Shown here: positions 33,250-43,699 of the stretch, in pieces | Layout: each line of letters begins with the position of its first letter | How positions within the stretch are numbered: the first letter of the stretch is position 1 | Assembly (NCBI GenBank): GCA_947359465.1 | Contig: OX375880.1 | Location: 19,978,714-20,042,713 of the forward strand | DNA: 64,000 bases | Reading direction: 5' to 3' | Origin: Metellina segmentata | Lineage: Eukaryota > Arthropoda > Arachnida > Araneae > Tetragnathidae | Notes under the pieces: model-generated | The model's input: the letters and a program-made list of their open reading frames with translations, nothing else | Database searches by the model: none | What the model was told of the DNA's origin: nothing | Translations under genes and position numbers: made by a program

Positions 33250-33495
33250 GTCCGTTTGGAAGGGATGTGTGGCCTCTGTATAAACGGGTTATGCCTAGAA
33301 TGTGTAGCTTCTTTTATAAAAGGGTTGGGAGTAGAATATGTGGCCTCTTTATAAAAGAGTTGCGTCTAGGAATGTGTGGCATCTTTATAAAAGGGTTGCG
33401 TGTAGAAATGTGTAGTCTCTTCATAAAAAGGTTGCGTGTAGAAATGTGTAGTCTCTTTATAAAAATGTTGCGTCTAGGAATGCGTGGCCTCTAAA
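33250..33495 (+). repeat. 36-bp minisatellite, about 7 units
   Basis: Unit approximates ATGTGTGGCCTCTTTATAAA then AGGGTTGCGTCTAGAA. The 36-bp period keeps one plus frame open for 84 codons as a 12-residue repeat (MCSLFIKRLRVE). The array ends abruptly in a SINE body. Confidence 0.9.
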
Positions 33496-33497
33496 CT

Positions 33498-33684
33498 GTT
33501 CTCATTTTGACGTGGAAGTTTGAAGAGTGAGGGTGCCAGCTCAAGTGCTGCCTCGTCGTCTGACAGTGGATGAAAATTACGTGGTGTTGTCCTCTGATCT
33601 TTCCCTTCAGGTTTGTTCCCGTATCGTCGCCAATAGACCGGTATGTTTCTCCAATGCGGCACGTTCATTGAAACACTTACCGCC
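33498..33684 (+). mobile_element. SINE, 5'-truncated, sense
   Basis: TTTTGACGTGGAAGTTTGAA through body to ACGTTCATTGAAACACTTAC. Confidence 0.85.
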
Positions 33685-33705
33685 CTACTAGTGCCATGGT
33701 GAGGT

Positions 33706-33799
33706 AATTTTAATTAACGTTGTACTAGAGCAATACGACAGGCTATAGACGAAGGTCCGGGATTAATACCCTAAGGGAAAGATCCGAGGACTTCATCAG
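33706..33799 (-). mobile_element. SINE 3' end with target-site duplication
   Basis: About 94 bp from GTAATTTTAATTAACG to GATCCGAGGACTTCATCAG. Flanked by TACTAGTGCCATGGTGAG and TACTAGTGCCATGATGAG, 18 bp with one mismatch. Confidence 0.85.
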
Positions 33800-33819
33800 T
33801 ACTAGTGCCATGATGAGTA

Positions 33820-34565
33820 ATCTTCAATTGGCCGGACAGGAGAAAAAAATTGGGGATATCAATTCATTTTAGGCATTTAATTAAATTGTTCAGAAAATCT
33901 GGTAGCAGCTATGTATTATGGGTGAAATCCCGCAGACCTTTTGTTAACTACCATCAATTAATCAACTAGCGAGGTGTAAAACGCTATTTGAAAAGTAGAA
34001 AAAAAACATGCCATATTTCCGAAGCAATTTTACGTTTCACATGGCATCCACGCTTCTTTTTCGATGGCAAGGAACGGATTAATAATCCGTCAAAAGAATT
34101 CGATATTTAAATTTATACATAAACGGTGAATGTGGCTAGCTCAGTATCGATTTCCGGAGTGATGAAAAGCAGAAGAGACAAACGAGCCGAAATTGAGTGT
34201 TGCCATATAACAGAAGGAAACTTTCAAATAAAACTGTCACGAGCAATTTGTAAATTACTTTTTCAATTTGAAAGCCTCACTCGAATACAATCGATAATCC
34301 AATTTTAACTCCCAATCGATAGATCGGGGAAACAAAATTCGGGTGTTTTTTTTAAGACTGATTAAACGGGGCAGGAAAATTTGTTTTAAAACCTTTTTAA
34401 ATTGGTCGATTACTTTGAAGGAAATTTTTTTGCGATTGATGAATATCCACCATCAGACACTAATTGAAATATTGATAAATACGGTAATGGGTGTGGTTAT
34501 GAACATATTTAATTTATATCTCATTAATTCTGTACCACGAAAATTACTGAAATATTAGAAACTGG
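33820..34565. other. unassigned AT-rich sequence
   Basis: Short frames only (60 and 71 codons), no domains. Confidence 0.35.
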
Positions 34566-34569
34566 GAAA

Positions 34570-34640
34570 GGTGGTTGAATTACGTCACACAGGGAGCGAA
34601 ACAACGAACTATTGGCGACAATCCGGGATCCATTCCGAAG
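34570..34640 (-). mobile_element. SINE 3' end fragment
   Basis: GAATTACGTCACACAGG, CAACGAACTATTGGCGACAA and TCCGGGATCCATTCCGAAGG; diverged. Confidence 0.7.
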
Positions 34641-34830
34641 GGTTGTTTGGTTGCTTTTAGGTTGTATAGCGCAAGGGCCATATTTGGCCAAGAGCACCAA
34701 GACAAACAACATCTAAGCATGGACATACACACAGTAAACTTTATTGACATAGAACAGAGAAATACACTCAGAGAGGCACCACCTACAATTCGTAGGTTGT
34801 TAGGGCAGTTGGGCAAACCCAATGAGTTAA
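34641..34830 (+). repeat. R2 dispersed repeat
   Basis: GTATAGCGCAAGGGCCATAT, TTGGCCAAGAGCACCAAGAC and CATGGACATACACACAGTAA. One of the best-preserved 5' halves. Confidence 0.65.
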
Positions 34831-34842
34831 ACAGGTCTAGGT

Positions 34843-35014
34843 AGGTAGGTATTTTAATTAACGTCGTACTAAAGCAACACAACGGGCTATTGACGACGGT
34901 TCGGGATCAATCTAATAAAGGAAAGATCTGAGGACAGCACCTCGTAATTTTGAACTACGGTCAGATGACGAGGCAACACCTGAGCTGTCATCCCACTCTC
35001 CAAACTTCTATAAT
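34843..35014 (-). mobile_element. SINE, 5'-truncated, antisense
   Basis: GGTAGGTAGGTATTTTAATT tail and body to CTCTCCAAACTTCTATAATC. Confidence 0.88.
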
Positions 35015-35303
35015 CTAGATCGGAAGGTTCCTGATTCTAATTCGAGTCCGGGCATGGACGTATGTAAGAGTATGGTGTACAGCAGGCTGGTGCACCTTAA
35101 ATCTGTCGTGGCCGAAACTCCTCATGTTGGGTTGGCGTGGAAGTTTGGAGAGTGGGGTGCCAGCTCAGGTGTTGCTACGTCATCTGAAAGTGGTTCAAAA
35201 TTACGAGGTGTTGTCCTCGAATCTTTCCCTTAAGGGATTGATCCCGGACCGTTGCTAATAGCGGGTTGTGTTGCTCTCGTACGAAGTTAATTGAAATTAC
35301 TAT
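35015..35303 (+). mobile_element. SINE family A, sense, lacking the A box
   Basis: Starts at TAGATCGGAAGGTTCC, has a B-box region damaged by an insertion (GATTCTAATTCGAGTCC) and runs to GAAGTTAATTGAAATTAC. Confidence 0.88.
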
Positions 35304-35317
35304 TACTTCCTTAAAGT

Positions 35318-35533
35318 GCTGCCTCTAGATCGGAAGGTTCCTGGTTCGAATCCGGGTCCGGACATGGATGTTTGTAAACGTATGGTGTAGAAGCGGCTGG
35401 TGCACCTTAAATCTGTCGTAGCCGAAAGTCCTCACGTTGGGTTGCCGTGGAAGTTTGGAGAGTGGGGTGCCAGCTCAGGTGTTGCTTCGTCATCTGACCG
35501 TGGTTCAAAATACCATTCAAATTACCATTACCT
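35318..35533 (+). mobile_element. SINE family A, internally deleted, sense
   Basis: CCTCTAGATCGGAAGG head, intact B box, body to CCGTGGTTCAAAAT, then directly the tail (ACCATTCAAATTACCATTAC). About 110 bp of 3' body are missing. Confidence 0.88.
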
Positions 35534-36072
35534 TAAAGTGCTATATATCCTCCTTAAAGCACTACATCTGGTGTGACCTCGTCATCCGACTCTGGTTCAA
35601 AATTACGTGGCTTTGTCTTTGGGTCTTTCCAGTCGCGATGAATACCGGACTATCCCCTTGGGGGACCGTCGTCAATAGTCCGTTGCGTTGCTCCAGTATG
35701 ACGTTAATTAAGTACCTACCTTCCTTCCCGGACTATCTCCATTAGCCTACAGTGGGCTATTGGGGATAGTCTATCCCTATTATATTATCCCTATTGGCTT
35801 ATTATTTGGATATATTATATATTTGGGATATATTATACCTATTGGCTATTGGGGATAGTCCGGGAAGGAAGGTAGGTATTTAACTAACGTCATACTGGAG
35901 CAACGCAACGGACTATTGACGACGGTCCCCCAAGGGGATAGTCCGGGATTCATCGCGACTTGAAAGACCCAAAGACAAAGCCACGTAATTTTGAACCAGA
36001 GTCGGATGACGAGGTCACACCAGATGTAGTGCTTTAAGGAGGATATATTGCACTTTAAGGTAATGGTAATTT
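35519..36072. repeat. 219-bp-arm inverted repeat with 116-bp loop
   Basis: 35519-35737 and 35854-36072 are inverted copies of equal length with about six mismatches by eye. Each arm holds a SINE family B 3' body, a CTTAAAGTGC-type spacer and an outer ATTACCATTACC tail. The loop is AT-rich (TATTATATATTTGGG) and contains repeated TATTGGGGATAGTC. A transcript across it would fold into a long near-perfect hairpin. Confidence 0.93.
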
Positions 36073-36200
36073 TAGTTAACGTCGTACTAGAGCAACACAA
36101 CGGGCTATTGACGACGGTCCCCCAAGGGGATAGTCCGGGATTCATCGCGACTCGGAAGACCCAAATACAGTCCAGAGCGACGTTAATAGAACACATAGCT
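36061..36200 (-). mobile_element. chimeric SINE 3' end, antisense
   Basis: Family A tail and 3' end (TAATGGTAATTTTAGTTAAC) switch at GACGACGGTCC to the same CCCCAAGGGGATAGTCCGGG block found in both arms of the adjacent inverted repeat. Ends near ACGTTAATAGAACAC. Confidence 0.8.
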
Positions 36201-36890
36201 ATCTGAGGACAAACAGCAGCCCACTGCCATTGTACTTAGCGCTGACCGTCGCCGAACCCAGTTGGATATCGGCACGGCCGTCTTGTTAGACATCCCACCG
36301 AGTGTCAACTCCAGAAAAAGAAGTCACGCCACATCACTCATCGTCTCTACCAGAGTACTCAGAGTCTACCAGATAGACAGAAAAATCAATACTCTCCTGA
36401 TGTACGCGATCCAATGACCGTAATCTCGATCACCAAGATGACGGTAATACGGCACTAAACGCTACATGCTAATGATACCTCTTCCACCTGGCTGAGGACC
36501 CGTCGTTGAAAACATAATTGCCCTCTCGGCACTTGTCCCGGAGCTTTTATTAAGCAATCATTCAAATTAATGATGGGAATACAATGAGCACATAACTCAT
36601 CGTGCTCATTACGAGTGGAAAACGAAAAAGTGGAAGGGGGATACCAAAACTTTTTTTTCCTCGATCGAGTTCTTTTGATTTCCGGCGCTGAATGGGAGAC
36701 CCGCATGGTGTTCCTGAGAGAGATCCTATCGCGGCGTCGAAACAGACGCGTGTAATTATACTCGTCGCCCGTCTTATCGCCCGTCACGTGACCGCACGTG
36801 GTGCGTCCTCTCGTGTCCGATGTCTCGGAGTCGTGTTCTTCCCACAGAAGGAGAGACGAAAATCTGCATGAATTCCTTCGTTGTGATTGG
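36201..36890. other. unassigned GC-richer block
   Basis: A 110-codon minus frame (36455-36787) begins MTGDKTGDEYNYTRLFRRRD and has no domain I recognise. It has no obvious splice sites or repeat match. It could be a coding exon of an unknown gene; evidence is weak. Confidence 0.3.
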
Positions 36891-37290
36891 TACTTTTGGT
36901 ATTTTTAATTAACGTCGTACTAGAGCAACACAACGGGCTATTGGTGACGGTCCGGGACCAAACCCGAAAGGAAATTTCCGAGAACAGCACCACATCATTT
37001 TTAACCGCGGTCAGTTGACGAGGCAATATCTAAGCTGGCACCCCGCTCTCTAAACTTCCACACCAACCCAATGTGAAGACTTTCGGCCACGACAGATTTG
37101 AATATGCACCAGCCACCTCCACACCATACTCTTACAAGCATCCATGCACTGACCCGGATTCAAACCAGGAACCTTCCAATCTAGAGGCTAACACCTTAAC
37201 CACCATTGTGGTCCCCCATAAGGATAGACGAAAATCTGCATTGATTCTTCGTTGTGATTGGTATTTTTGGTATTTTTAATTAACGTCGTA
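36851..37290 (+). repeat. 373-bp tandem duplication edge
   Basis: About 65 bp at 36851-36920 (GACGAAAATCTGCATGAATT, TTCGTTGTGATTGGTA, then SINE tail) recur at 37224-37290, bracketing the intervening SINE. Too long for a normal target-site duplication. Confidence 0.8.
36895..37206 (-). mobile_element. SINE family A, antisense
   Basis: GGTATTTTTAATTAACGTCG tail to B box GGATTCAAACCAGG and CTTAACCACCATTG. Confidence 0.9.
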
Positions 37291-37573
37291 CTAGATCAAC
37301 ATAATGGACTATTGACGACGGTCCGGGATCAATTCCCTAAATTAAAAGATACGAGGACAACGCTACGTCATTTTGCACCATGGTCAGATGACGAGGCAAC
37401 ATTTGAACTGGAACCCCACTCTATAAACTTCCATACCACGCCCAGTTGAGAAAATATGAGGCCCACGACAGATTTAAAGTGCAGCAGACTCCTTTGTACA
37501 CGAAGGTTTATGGCTGGATTCAAACTTGTAACCCTCTGGTTACTAATCCAGATCCTTTTCCAACCAGGCTACC
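37258..37573 (-). mobile_element. SINE family B, antisense
   Basis: GGTATTTTTGGTATTTTTAA tail to family B head (GGATTCAAACTTGTAACCC, CAACCAGGCTACCACC). Confidence 0.9.
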
Positions 37574-37683
37574 ACCTTCCATTTTTCCTTTCTTTTTGTT
37601 GTTTCCTTTTTTTGAAAGTAACGCGGTTTGTGTTTGGTTTTCTAGAGATAATTCAGATTCTATTCGAAACGCGATGCAATCAT

Positions 37684-37760
37684 AGACAGTCGTGTACGTG
37701 GGAGGTGGTGGACGTTGAACCTGTCGTGGTTTCAAACGTCCTCACGTTAGCGTCGGGTAT
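37684..37760 (+). mobile_element. SINE body fragment, sense
   Basis: CAGTCGTGTACGTGGGAGG to CTCACGTTAGCGTCGGG. Confidence 0.65.
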
Positions 37761-37763
37761 GTT

Positions 37764-37990
37764 TTTTAGTATTTATGGCGCAAGAACCAGATTTGGCCTA
37801 GCCGCGACGAACACAAAACAGCGTCAAAAAATATCGTAAAAGGGTAAAATAAGGATGAAAGAAAAAGTTCACTTGGATATTCCAGCACCGCGACCTACTT
37901 ATAGACCCATTGGAACATAAAAGATGAATTGCGTACCTCGGGATCGTGAAGTCCGTACAGGCCAAAAGGAGATGTGCCCTTGAGAACTGT
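37764..37990 (+). repeat. R2 dispersed repeat, longest copy
   Basis: TTTATGGCGCAAGAACCAGA at one end, CACTTGGATATTCCAG in the middle and CTCGGGATCGTGAAGTCC with GAGATGTGCCCTTGAGAAC at the other. It joins the two halves seen separately elsewhere and gives a length of about 225 bp. Confidence 0.7.
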
Positions 37991-37998
37991 CTTGGTAT

Positions 37999-38148
37999 TG
38001 AAGTTTGGAGAGAAGGGTGACAGATCAGATGTTGACCTCGTCATTTCACCACGGTTGAAAACTATAAGATGTTGTCCTCGGATCTTTCCCTTCGAGGTTG
38101 ATCTCGCCAAACGCTCGTTGTGTTGATCCAGAGCAAAGTTAATTCAAC
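37999..38148 (+). mobile_element. SINE, 5'-truncated, sense
   Basis: GAAGTTTGGAGAGAAGGGTG through body to GAGCAAAGTTAATTCAACTA. Confidence 0.8.
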
Positions 38149-38154
38149 TATCCC

Positions 38155-38310
38155 CTCTATGTGTTATTTCCTCTTCTGTATCAGTAAAACTTTTCATGTG
38201 TGTGTGTATACTCAAAACTTGACGTCGGTCGTCTGTTTTGCGTGACGAAGAATGGCCAAATATAGCCTTTTTGTGCCATAAAAACCAACCTAAAAATAGG
38301 GAGCCATTGT
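38155..38310 (-). repeat. R2 dispersed repeat, antisense
   Basis: TCTTCTGTATCAGTAAAACT, TTGACGTCGGTCGTCTG and GAATGGCCAAATATAGCC then TGTGCCATAAAAACCAACC. Confidence 0.65.
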
Positions 38311-39090
38311 GCTTCTCTGTGCTTTAGTAACCTGAGTAGGTGTTGCAGGTGTTCGATTCTTTTGACTCACCCCTGAGATATGGAATCTAGGTGTATTTCT
38401 CTATTCAGTCAGTAAACGTTTCCAAACCCATTTGAAGTCTGGTCCTACCATGCTTGAGAGAGAGAGAGAGAGAGAGAGAATCTTGTAAAATTCACCACAT
38501 TCACATAAATCGGTCTTCATCATTTGCAGTCAGAAGCCTGCCTAAAACCTGTTTATCCTGAAATGTGGGTGTGTTTCCCTAATTACTCAACTAAAAATCG
38601 TTTTTTATAAAGGTGTGACTACTAAATATATTGAGCAAGAGACTTAAGGAGAAATTTTCTTCATCATTGCTCCCATGCCATTGCCGTTTCTTGTCAGAAA
38701 ACGTGCCCTATTGGTTTAAGCTTCTGCCATATTTAATCAATCTAACTCATTAGTATTTACAAAGCTATCAATTATCTCAGGAATGCCTGATGAAGTTACG
38801 TGAGAAGTCAGAGGTGGACATGCTTTTTGTACAAGAAAAGTCTTAAGATCTAATAAAGTACACTCAGAAAGATTAATTGAGGTAAAGGTCAACTCACATT
38901 GCAGTGCTTCATGGCCAATCCTAAGCTATCTGAAGCTAAAAGCCCACAAAGATCCGGTAAAACCACTTGTTTGTCTTAAAACCGTTCAGTGAATCTAGGA
39001 GCTTTGCGATTCAATGCATCTGAATCTAGTAGTCTAGAAATGAATCTGGTCTCTCAGTATCTACTGGATACTTTTGGTGTGAATACGTCT
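38311..39090. other. unassigned sequence with a GA microsatellite
   Basis: GA run at about 38457-38479. A 141-codon frame beginning at 38989 extends through the next MITE and shows no domain. Confidence 0.35.
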
Positions 39091-39094
39091 TTAA

Positions 39095-39225
39095 CCCTTC
39101 AAGAGGTTTCGACGCGATATCTCGTCCATCACGATTTGACCAATTTTGCTTATGACGAGATATTTCGTCATAAAGATATTGCCGACTTTACGTTGACTTT
39201 ATGTTCTGGGATGGTCACTCCAGGG
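39095..39225 (+). mobile_element. TTAA MITE family P copy
   Basis: TTAA at 39091-39094, then CCCTTCAAGAGGTTTCGACG, GATATCTCGTCCATCACGAT and GACGAGATATTTCGTC. Right end diverged. Confidence 0.7.
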
Positions 39226-39415
39226 GCCAACAAAAGGACTATTAAAAGCAAAAGAGGTAAAAAAATTACAGTTGAGATTTGGAGAAAAAAAAATTACCAA
39301 TGTGGTAACACAACCCCTTTTTCAGAAGGGATTGCCCACTGGAACAAGTTAACCAATAATAATATTACCAAAAACGAAACAATTGAAAGGAAAAAAGGAG
39401 GTAGTAATTTATAAA
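39226..39415. other. unassigned sequence
   Basis: Nothing recognised beyond the chance frame noted upstream. Confidence 0.3.
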
Positions 39416-39417
39416 GA

Positions 39418-39740
39418 CTACGTTAACGCTGCCATATCATGTCCATACTTCAGCAGGAAATGCTCCAGCCCACAAATCCGCTTCCTTGCCCCCTCTGTGT
39501 TCAAATGCAATGCGCTGTCCGGTTCGTTTTCGTGGCATGCGCACGTGGAATCAAGTCGCCAGAGGACATTGGGTAGCATAGTGGAGAAGATCCTAACGAC
39601 CCACAAGCACAGAGATCTGTTTCGCTTTGCCCGAAACGGAAAAGATAATGTTGGAAAGGGCATGGCTAGTAAAGAACACAATAAACCTCCTGTCTCGTAT
39701 CGCAGTAGCCGCAGTCCTACAAAAGTATGAAAATCTAACT
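39418..39740 (-). other. possible retrotransposon-derived fragment
   Basis: A minus frame of 87 codons contains CACHENEPDSALHL followed by ARKRICGLEHFL, which loosely resembles the cysteine/histidine-rich segment after the reverse transcriptase in non-LTR retrotransposons. A 115-codon plus frame overlaps it. The resemblance is weak and either frame could be chance. Confidence 0.2.
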
Positions 39741-39824
39741 TAACTCATCCGTGTTCCACGCGATTTCCGAGTAGCGCAGCATTACTTACCCTTACAACAT
39801 ACATTACTACCCTTACAACATACC

Positions 39825-40080
39825 ACTGCTTGACAGAGGCTGCAACATGACATGGAGCTGAGTCCTGGAAGTAACATGTTTCCATTCCATAAAATTGACA
39901 GAGCGTAGGAAGAACCTGACTGTCCAAAATGTTCATGTAGGCGTCGGCGTTCAATTGACCAGGAACAACATGCAAAGGTCCCAGGCCATACCACGAAAAA
40001 CACCCCCAAACAAATTGTCGGATTTTATGCAAATCCGCTGGCGTCCGGTCCATTATTGTAGGGTAATGTACAAAAGGATT
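39825..40080 (-). pseudogene. Tc1-like transposase relic 3
   Basis: The minus strand reads [40 protein letters not shown] and [19 protein letters not shown]. The segment ends next to an ACCCTTACAACATAC duplication. Same family as the relics at 9.5 and 13.8 kb, with the DNAP block reduced to DSAP. Confidence 0.85.
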
Positions 40081-40104
40081 TAATAACTCCATGTATTGGT
40101 TGAG

Positions 40105-40288
40105 GTAGGTAGGTATCCAATAAACACCGCACTGTAGCAACGCAGTGGGCTACCAGTTAGGTCCGGGATCAACCCCCAAAGGGAAAGATGCGAGGACAAC
40201 ACCACGTTATTTTTGAACCACGGTCAGGTGACGAGGTCACACCTGAGCTGGTACCCCACTCTCCAAACTTCCACACACCGCCAACGCA
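40105..40288 (-). mobile_element. SINE, 5'-truncated, with target-site duplication
   Basis: GTAGGTAGGTATCCAATAAA tail to CTCCAAACTTCCACACACCG. Flanked by perfect ATGTATTGGTTGAG at 40091-40104 and 40289-40302. Confidence 0.95.
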
Positions 40289-40360
40289 ATGTATTGGTTG
40301 AGAGAATCCCAAGAAAAGATTGGGTTGGTCAAGGTTGAAACTGGTTTAATCCATGCAGGG

Positions 40361-40452
40361 GTGGTATTTTGGGTATTTTAATAAACCTCGTACTGGAGTA
40401 ATACAACGGGCTACTGACGACGGTTCAGTCAATCTCACCAAGGGAAATAATG
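40361..40452 (-). mobile_element. SINE 3' end fragment
   Basis: GGTATTTTGGGTATTTTAAT tail plus ACAACGGGCTACTGACGACG. Confidence 0.8.
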
Positions 40453-40512
40453 AAATTCATATGCATGGAAGACTGCGTGTTTTAGAACGGATATAAGCGT
40501 GAAGGGTTTTAA

Positions 40513-40725
40513 CCCTCAAAGTGGTTTCGACGAGATATATCTTTCATCAAGGTCTGACCAATTTTGATACTGATGTGACAACGAACTGTCAAAATACTAT
40601 CGATTTATTTTATGACGAGATCAAGATGTAGCTAGTTTTCTTCCAATGACGACATGTCTGGTCCATCAAGATCTGGTCAGTTAGGCAAATGACGACATAC
40701 CTCGACGAGACAACCACCAGGAGGG
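40513..40725 (+). mobile_element. TTAA MITE family P, 213 bp
   Basis: TTAA at 40509-40512, start CCCTCAAAGTGGTTTCGACG; end GACAACCACCAGGAGGG then TAAA. Internal GATCAAGATCTGGTCAG and GACGAGAT motifs as in other copies. Confidence 0.85.
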
Positions 40726-40751
40726 TAAATGGACACACACAAGGTACACAA

Positions 40752-40945
40752 CCCTCCAAGTCGTTTTGACACGATATCTCGATTTTGACAGGATATATTG
40801 TTTCTGACGGGATATCTTGTCATAAAGTTTATACGATTGTTTTATGACGACAAGATTAAGATCTGGTCAATTTCTTTTTAATGACCGTCCATACATAGAT
40901 CTTGTCAGTTTTTATCTAATGATATGAGACGTCGAGTCAGGTTAA
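40752..40945 (+). mobile_element. TTAA MITE family P, diverged copy
   Basis: CCCTCCAAGTCGTTTTGACA start, GATATCTCG and AAGATCTGGTCAATTTC motifs. Right end uncertain. Confidence 0.65.
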
Positions 40946-40949
40946 TGAC

Positions 40950-41680
40950 AACAAAGCTATATGACTGGTTGAAAACCGACCAGACTAGCCACACTGAATG
41001 CTTCCCTCAAAAACTTTTCTCAATCCGGAGACCATCATCAATCACCCTATCCTTCTTTTACACCCGTTCAATCAGTCCATAAATAATGATTATGTTAATA
41101 AGCTTTCTGGCAGCTGCTTTTGCTATTCTCGATTTCCAAACCATCGGATCATTGTCGCAAGGGACAGAATGTAAACCCAGCTATCATTCTCATTCGAATT
41201 CCCCCCCCCCCCAGCTGAATGCTAATTTTCCCATCAATTTTCCAGTTGCCAGATGCATTTTTCATTACTCCTCAGGAATTTCGAAAAGATCGTTTGGACA
41301 TCTCCGCGCTATTATCGCGAAGAGAAAAACCAACTGCAAATTATCATATGAATGGGGAGCAGAGGAAATCGACGACGTTTTTTCGTTACTTAGTTAATGC
41401 CAGGTCTCGTGGTGTGATTGAGGTTCATTTTAAAAGCACATCAATACCTGCCAATCCGTTTTTTGAGTGGCACTTCTCGAAGATAAGAACACCTCGTTCG
41501 AATTGGAACGGTCGGGTTGGTTGAATGGATCGGGGCTGGGAAACTGATGACTGGTTTTATGTCTACATCATATCATGTCTGTGTTGTTTTTTTTGCGTGT
41601 GTGTGGAAATGTAATTGAAAAATTGGAGCACTGTAGTTCGCGTAATACCGCCTACTTCGATAAAGTTGAGTAGGGTTATT
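40950..41680. other. unassigned sequence
   Basis: Two overlapping plus frames (41086-41397, 41219-41524; 103 and 101 codons). The second contains FPSIFQLPDAFFITPQEFRK. No domain or splice structure I can support. Confidence 0.3.
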
Positions 41681-41681
41681 A

Positions 41682-41972
41682 AGGTATTTTAATTAACATC
41701 GCACTGGAGCAACACAACGGGCTATGGGCGCAGGGCAGTCCAGAGGCAAAGACACGATGATAACACCACATAATTTTGAATCGCAGTCACATGACGTCAC
41801 ACCTGAGCTGGCACTCCATGCTTCTGCTCCTCGAAAACGTGAGGAGATCTGAGGCCACGACAGATTTAACGTGCACCAGTCCCCTCTATATACGACGGTC
41901 TTTGGTTGGATTCGAACTCGTAACCCTCCGGTTGGTCATTCGTTACTCTTCCAAACGAGCTACAGCGGCCCA
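41682..41972 (-). mobile_element. SINE family B, antisense
   Basis: AAGGTATTTTAATTAACATC tail to B box GGATTCGAACTCG and CTACAGCGGCCC head. Confidence 0.9.
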
Positions 41973-42026
41973 TTTTCAGCTTGGAAATATCACTCCCTTA
42001 AAATTAGGAAGGCGAGTGTCGGCGGG

Positions 42027-42093
42027 TAGTTGGTAATTTTTAATTAGCGTCGTACTAGAGCAACACAACGGGCTATTGACGACGGTCCGGGAT
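42027..42093 (-). mobile_element. 67-bp SINE 3' end with perfect target-site duplication
   Basis: Only the GGTAATTTTTAATTAGCG tail and body to GACGGTCCGGGAT are present, yet CGAGTGTCGGCGGG flanks it exactly (42013-42026 and 42094-42107). It is thus a complete, extremely 5'-truncated insertion. Confidence 0.95.
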
Positions 42094-42109
42094 CGAGTGT
42101 CGGCGGGAA

Positions 42110-43695
42110 ATAAGGTTTAGTGAAACGTTTCTGAAATGCACTTAAAACTGCAACCATAGAGGGAAAATTACTCTATACGCATAACCCGATTAACCGTAGA
42201 CAATTAAAACATACCGGTTAGGATACTACGATGGCCTCGTGATCTATTGTTACAAATACCTTTGTACGCGTTTGTGAAAATGTTTGATAAACGTTGAGCA
42301 AAATGAGCTAACCTTTGATTTTTTTGTGTTGACGTCACATCGCGGTTGGTTCCCTTTCTTGTGGAAATATAGTTGAAAAATGAGAGGAACGAGGTTGGCA
42401 TAATACTACCTACTTGAATGGAATCGAGAAGAATATAGCAACTAACTATCTTAACTTTAGGAGTTTTTAACAAGGATTCAGTTTAAAATTTCGGTTCACA
42501 ATTTCATGATACTAGAGAAGGGTTGCCCTTTTCTGAAATGTTTCTGAATTATGCAAAAGACTTCAGATAGCAACTTCCTGGATGTGCGTGATACAATTAA
42601 TCGTGGCCAACGAAACACTGTTTGTCACGTGATATGACGTCACGTCTGTTGTCTGATCTGGAGTATTCGACGGATATTTTTTACGCATTATGACTTGAAA
42701 CTGTTTAATAAAATATTACACATCGAATCGTTTTGTAGTATAAAAATACGACAATGGCCATTAATATGTTGGTGCTCTTTGTGTTTCGGGGAATAAATCT
42801 TCCTTAATGTGAACTCTAGATTAAAAAATTCCATAAAAAGATTTCATTCCATTTTATTTATACAAATTTTATTTAAACAAGTTTTTATTATACAAATTTA
42901 GTTTTCTTCTCACTACAAAATGGAATAACTATCAAGCTGTTTTTGAGCGAGAAAAAACATCTTTATTCAATGAGAGTAAATAAAATTATTGTATTTAAAT
43001 CAAAAAGAATTCGAGGAAATAGACTTGGTTTCTGTTTTTATTCCAAAACACTTCATTTCTCATTCATAACAAAAACATGTGCGTTGAGTACAAAGCATGA
43101 CTGTTGCAAAACAAATAAAATAAGGAGCAAAAACAAATATTTTAATTTTACAAATGAAATGCCAATATAACTTAAGAATCTGTTGTAACCTATAACAGGA
43201 GTTAAAGTATCAGAAGTTCTTAATCTAAACGCACTCTTCCCGATAGCACAAACCCTTTTAGCATTCACTGGTAATAGCAGTTTCTGTCATCAAATTGACC
43301 TGAATCTGCGTGATCTGGTAAGAATCTACAAAGTAACTCTTTTCATAGTTTTCGCTGGAACAAGTGGATTAGATAAGGGCGACAGAAAGGTTATGACAAA
43401 ACTCTTCCGTTGCTTTACGACCTGCCATTAGAAGCAGAATGCATTTAAATAGCTTTGTTACGCTTTTCATTGGTCAGTGTAAAATGGAACGACTTCTACG
43501 CATCCAATGAACTAGAATGACCTACTCGTGGCTCCTGCTTATATTTTGATGAATCAATTTAGGTGTTAACACTCTCTTTCATTGAAAGAAAAATGAATTT
43601 GTGACTACAAATTATACAGGATGGAATGAAACAAAGTATTCTCAGAGATGCGTGTTGGAAGAACATTTATGCCACATTCGATTCGGTAGTCACTG
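42110..43695. other. unassigned AT-rich sequence
   Basis: No gene or family recognised; short frames of up to 89 codons only. Confidence 0.4.
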
Positions 43696-43699
43696 ATAG

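Noticed and set aside
38989..39414. 141-codon open frame
   Set aside because: It crosses a TTAA MITE and becomes lysine-rich low complexity; no domain.
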